A stretch of DNA of 64,000 nt, taken from positions 25,692,347 through 25,756,346 of the forward strand of contig NC_067134.1 of assembly GCF_021347895.1 (NCBI RefSeq), read 5' to 3'. Shown piece by piece: positions 59,656 to 64,000 of the stretch. The translations under genes and the position numbers were made by a program. A model generated the notes under the pieces. That model had not been told where the DNA came from, searched no databases, and saw only the letters and a list, made by a program, of their open reading frames with translations. The stretch is from Acanthochromis polyacanthus (lineage: Eukaryota > Chordata > Actinopteri > Pomacentridae). How positions within the stretch are numbered: the first letter of the stretch is position 1; each line of letters begins with the position of its first letter.

Positions 59656-59950
59656 CCCAATGTTCTTAAAGAAAATATTAGAAGTTTTACTGATATATAT
59701 GTAATCACTTTAGATATTTTTAGAATTTTTTGGAAGATTTTTACTCATTTTCTTAAAAATATTTACAAGAATTTTCTTGCCAAATTTGGAGGATTTTTTA
59801 AATAAAACTTTGAAGGAATTATTAGAATTTTCTTCCTGAAGGTTTTGCAAATTTTCAGAAATTTGGGGATTTTTTTTTGCAGAATTTTTGGATTTTTTTC
59901 AGACAAGAAAACCATCTTTTGGTGTCTGTAAATGAGAACAACAGGAGGGC
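59656..59950 (-). mobile_element. Half copy of the TTAA/CCCTC MITE in tandem with the previous one
   Basis: It begins at the central hairpin ('caatgttcttaaagaaaat') and runs to 'gaacaacaggagggctat' (TTAA lost). It lies about 10 bp after the preceding copy in the same orientation. Confidence 0.7.
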
Positions 59951-62900
59951 TATGGTAAACAGAAACTCAGTCTTTGGTAAGAACGACATACAAAGTCCAG
60001 CAACACGGGACAGAAACAAAGCAAGTCCCTGATGCAGCATATTCATAAAGAAAATGTCTTCCAATTCATACTTTAACGACGTTTTTTATGACAAAATCAT
60101 CGTAAACTCTTCCTGTCTTTCGCACTAATACAGGAATGATCTTCAGTACGACCAGGCGACCTAAATCACAGTCATAATCACTTTTGATCTTTATATTTTT
60201 AGTGTTTTTGTCATGTTAAAGATCACCATCAGAGGCTTCTTTCTGCCTCTGTCGGCCCTGCCATTGTCGTGATCAGCAGCCCCTTTAATTCCGCCCTCAT
60301 CGTCATCACCGCTGTTGTCGTCACTTTCCTCTTTAAGGCCTCTGATTGTTCTGGACCTCTTGTATCTTTTCATCCAGTGTCTAGAGAGGGCCTTTAGCTT
60401 TTAGGCTGAGCGGCTGATGGTTAGAGAGAAAAAGGAGGGAGGTACGGAAGAAAGAGGGGAATCAGGATGGAGTCTGTAATAGGAGACACGCAGCAGGAGA
60501 GCTGTTTACTGTCACTGAAGGAGGAGAAAAGAGAGACGGGGGAGTGAGACGGAGGGAGGAGGACAATGAGAGGGAAAGGGGGAAGATTAGAGGAAGATGA
60601 ATGGATGAGGGAAAAGACGGACAGCGCAGGTTCTATCCAGTGACAGAAAATGTTTCTTTAGGCTTGTTCCATCACAGAATCCTGCAAAGTCTTCCACAGC
60701 ACCTCTGTGTAGTAACAAAGCACCTTTATGCAATTTCTTTGAAATAGATTTGGTAGTTCTGTATTCTGACAAAGAGTGAGAGTTTTCAAGGCATCTTTGA
60801 GCCGGTTGTGACCGTGGTTCATGTAAGATCAAGAAAGAGCATCACTGTAAAACAACAACTACAGCGTACTATCTGCTGTACTTTAAGGTGTAGACTAAAT
60901 GATGAAGGTAAAATGCTGAAGAACGTTCTGGACTGCCTGTACTGAGTATTAATAGAGCTGAATATCACACTGAAGGTCCTGCTGCATTCATTTCAGCAAA
61001 CACCCTGGACACAGATATACAGTGTCCCAAACAAATGACATCATTTCACAGGCCAATCAATTTAGTTCTTGTTGAAATAACCTCAAGTTTTCACAGAATG
61101 TATAGAAACAGATGAAGATTTTAGATTTAATTGAGGGTAAAGTGGTGTATAGAGAATGGATGGATGGACTTTTGATGTTCACTCCCAAAGAGAAGTCATT
61201 TTACGTCTTGGAATATGCTGATGTTGACGATGGTCTACCAGATCCTTTAGCCCTGCAGAAGCAGCCTTCCTCTTTAAGTTTTTGGTACCAAGTCCAAATT
61301 TGTTTGCCAGTTGGTGAAGTTTATCCAAATTTTGCATTGAAGACACGCTGCACAGTCTTGGGTGACTGTGTGTGAGCACATTTCAATTATAAGTTTTTAA
61401 AAAATGCATCAAGCGTGACTTTAACATACCAGACGTAGGCTTTCTTTGTTAAAATGTCCCATACAATGCCCCTTTTCAGCAAATTAATCAAAGTCACACG
61501 TGTCCCCAGAATGTGTCTTGTACTTTTTCAGCTCAAAATACTATAAAATGGTCGTTTTACCATGACTGCATAGCCCACAGTTTTAGCCTTTTAAGCCCCT
61601 CTACAGGGTCTGTTTCAGTGTCAGCAGCTTTAAATGCAGCCAAACTGCTGTTGTTCAGCCCCTGTAAGGAAAAACTCTCGCTTTGTGTCCGTGACTGACA
61701 GTGCAGAGTAAAACCGTTGGTCGCACAGCAGCCGACACAGACAAAAAAAATCTGTGTGGAAACAGGACTTTCTACTGCTTCCTACTTTGTCTCTGAGCAG
61801 TCATTAGAGATATGTGTAATTCATGTGCTTAGTGAGTTTATCACACAACATTACAGCATTGAAATCAGTAGTTTAGTGGTGCAGAGAAGCAGTTTGGCTC
61901 TGATATGACGGCTGGTTAGCATGTAGGCTTAATGGGCTGCGTTACTGTGAAAACAGATGTAAACACCAGCTAAGTTTATGTTGCTCTGAAGCACAATAGT
62001 CAACCGTTATCTTGTTTAATAGTCTCACGTCGAGTTTCTTCCATCTCTGAATGTCATCCAGCTTTACAATTTCCACCGAGCTCTGATGCTAACAGCATGT
62101 TAGCCACATTAGCCGACAACATGCTAACAGTAAGAACTCTCTGATTGTTGTCGTGACATCAAGTCTCCAGTTCCTCAGATGCTGGAAGTGAATGAAGATC
62201 ACATAAATGGCATGAACAATAATGAGGAAGGAAGAGGAGGATACAGCTGGTCGGGAATCAATCAGACGGACATAAACATTGACCAGTTGCATTGTCTTTT
62301 TATTGGCTGCCTGTAGAGCCAGTCTGTTTTTTCTTTCTCTTGATACCCAAAGGAGTAAAACCAACCATCCACTCAGAATTCCAGTGAGGAAAATTGGGAT
62401 ATCATGCTTGGAAGATGGGGATGCTATTCCAAACACTGTGGGGTTGAAACGGATCAGCTTACACTGTGGAAAAGGACACGACTTGTGGGCACAAAGGGGA
62501 TATATTCTGTACAGAATTCAGTTTTTACGTGTATCTTTGTAGAAACTGAAGTCAAACTGGTTTGCAAAGCTGGGAGGGTGGTAGCTACATGAAGTTTTGA
62601 ACTCATACAAAACATAAAAATGGACCTTCGTATGGCATCTCATAGTTGCGACGTAATAGTTTTGTAGAGAAGATGATCAGTTGTTGTAGAGCACCAAGTC
62701 TTTTCCATGTGCTCCCCTGTTTCAACAACGATCAGTCTTCTTCCTCCTGCCACAGCCAGCAAGTGAACAACTGCCAAGAATCAGTCCGTTGCTCTGCACT
62801 GTTCATGATGAACTGGCACCTAGCTTGTTAAAAACAGGAAATCAGAGGACTTAGAGAGGGTTCTGCAAAGATCCATGACTAACCAAAATCAAAAGTGTTG

Positions 62901-63806
62901 CTTTGAGAGCCACTGCTCTGACATCCACTGTCAAATTCCCATTACATCGAGATGCACACATGTATTCCACACTATGGGGACACATGGACAGGATCCATCT
63001 GGCGGGCATCAGGCCAATGTGTTAGGCGTGATAGGAATAGCATAAAGCATGGCTTACTGTAATCATGTTTGATGTTTTCAGGTTTGCCCAGACTGCAGTA
63101 AATACCTGTCACCTGCACCTCTTCCCAGATCCACCAACTTGTGGATGCGTATTTTTCCCCTCTGCTCCTCTGTTGATTGTATTTGGAATTAACATGTTGA
63201 CCAGTTTCTATTTAGCATCCATTAAAATTACCTAAGTAGTGATGCAGGTGTTCCAAAATAAGCAGACGATGACGAGGTGGACCATTACAGGCGTCTTTTC
63301 TCTACCGAATTATGAAAACGCTGCAGGTTAAAATTAACGTCTACTTGATGACTGTGAACTCGCTGCAGACAGGAGATGACAAATAAATACACTGTCTTCC
63401 TTTAGGACCTGAGAGAAAAGCTGGAGTAAAACAACGCTTAGTGCTAACTTCATCTGTGCACATTCGAAGCAGAAAATGTCGCCGTCACTGTTGGTGTTTT
63501 TTGGTACATTTGTAAAATCAAGTCAAAGAATTCCCAAATCGCATCCAAATGTACAAGATTTTACTTTTTCTTGAATTTTACAGAGACAACTGTGGTGTCT
63601 TTTGGCCGACAAGTAGAGTTAGCATTGATAAATTCACAAGAGAGGAAGAACAACAGCTAATTTCATGTCGTAATACTTGACAAGGATGTAGATTACGTGT
63701 GATTCTCGGAGACGGTTATTCACAAATTTTCTGAATTGCATCGAGGATTTCACTCCCTCTCAAAAGATTTTATGATGCATTTATACTTGATTTTTTTAGA
63801 TAGTTT
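59951..63806. other. Intergenic, nothing recognised apart from one regulatory candidate
   Basis: Unique sequence with a purine-rich patch at 60420-60610. Reading frames up to 115 codons (62089-62436) have no domain. No other repeat termini. Confidence 0.4.
60195..60420. promoter_or_regulatory. Candidate regulatory element
   Basis: A repeat-free block with GCCATTGTCGTGATC (60260-60274, CATTGT SOX-type core), GATTGTTCTGG (60343, ATTGTT SOX-type core), CCCTTTAATTCC and CTTTAAGGCC. Motif-based only. Confidence 0.25.
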
Positions 63807-64000
63807 AACCCTTACAAGGCCATGTTTCTGGAGAAGTACACATACTAAAACCACCTAATCCATAAAAATATCAATCAAGTCTTGTGAGGTTGCATTGTCG
63901 TAGACGTTCGCCATTGTGAATTTCGGCCGTTATTACGGTACACGGCCCCGATAAAAGCTTCGTAATTGAGGCTTCGTTATAACGGCTCATACGGCTTTAT
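63807..64000. mobile_element. Second TTAA MITE family, copy 2, cut by the window edge
   Basis: It starts TTAACCCTTACAAGGCCATG and follows the copy at 45262 through 'gtcgtagacgttcgccat' to 'cgttataacggctcatac' at the window end. An extra 'gttattacggtaca' is present relative to copy 1. Confidence 0.75.

Noticed and set aside
62089..62436. 115-codon minus-strand frame with a hydrophobic segment
   Set aside because: No homology recognised; codon content looks random.

Overview
The window looks like teleost fish nuclear DNA. It is an AT-rich, gene-poor background crowded with Tc1/mariner, hAT-like, piggyBac-like (TTAA) and Harbinger-like transposons. It also holds pieces of an L2-type LINE and a Penelope-like element, plus long CA/GT and CT microsatellites. 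No operon-like or prokaryotic organisation is present. The species cannot be named from the sequence.

Only one host protein-coding gene is convincing. It is an intact, single-exon SoxB1 gene, sox1 (34766-35830, + strand), in a GC- and CpG-rich island. Its upstream region has a CRE-like site, an octamer-like site and an inverted CCAAT box, and directly upstream of that lies a perfect (GT)n/(AC)n palindrome. The roughly 34 kb before it and 28 kb after it contain no other recognisable host gene. That fits a developmental-regulator gene desert, and several unique, homeodomain/SOX/RFX-motif-bearing stretches are flagged as enhancer candidates (inference; no alignment was possible).

Layout. 1-10 kb: a cluster of non-autonomous DNA transposons. 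These include an hAT-like element swollen by a ~203 bp tandem array, a 9-bp-TSD element carrying a RecQ-like helicase fragment, a TTAA element, a short hAT-like element, and an hAT-like element nested inside a Tc1-type MITE. 10-26 kb: mostly unique sequence with single repeats, and a three-level nest (hAT-like, L2 reverse transcriptase, foldback element) at 20.3-21.7 kb. 26.3-28.5 kb: a Tc1-like transposon with an open DD34E transposase and nearly identical ~213 bp IR/DR termini, inserted into a TTAA MITE. 28.5-34.3 kb: mostly unique. 34.3-36.5 kb: sox1. 36.5-64 kb: sox1-downstream desert with enhancer candidates, many copies of the same TTAA/CCCTC MITE (one with a 233 bp internal tandem array, one composite inverted copy), a Penelope-like 3' fragment, and a second TTAA MITE family seen at 45.3 kb and at the right window edge.

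The main repeat theme is the TTAA-flanked CCCTC MITE: about ten copies plus fragments. Its central hairpin arms differ between copies in a paired, compensatory way.
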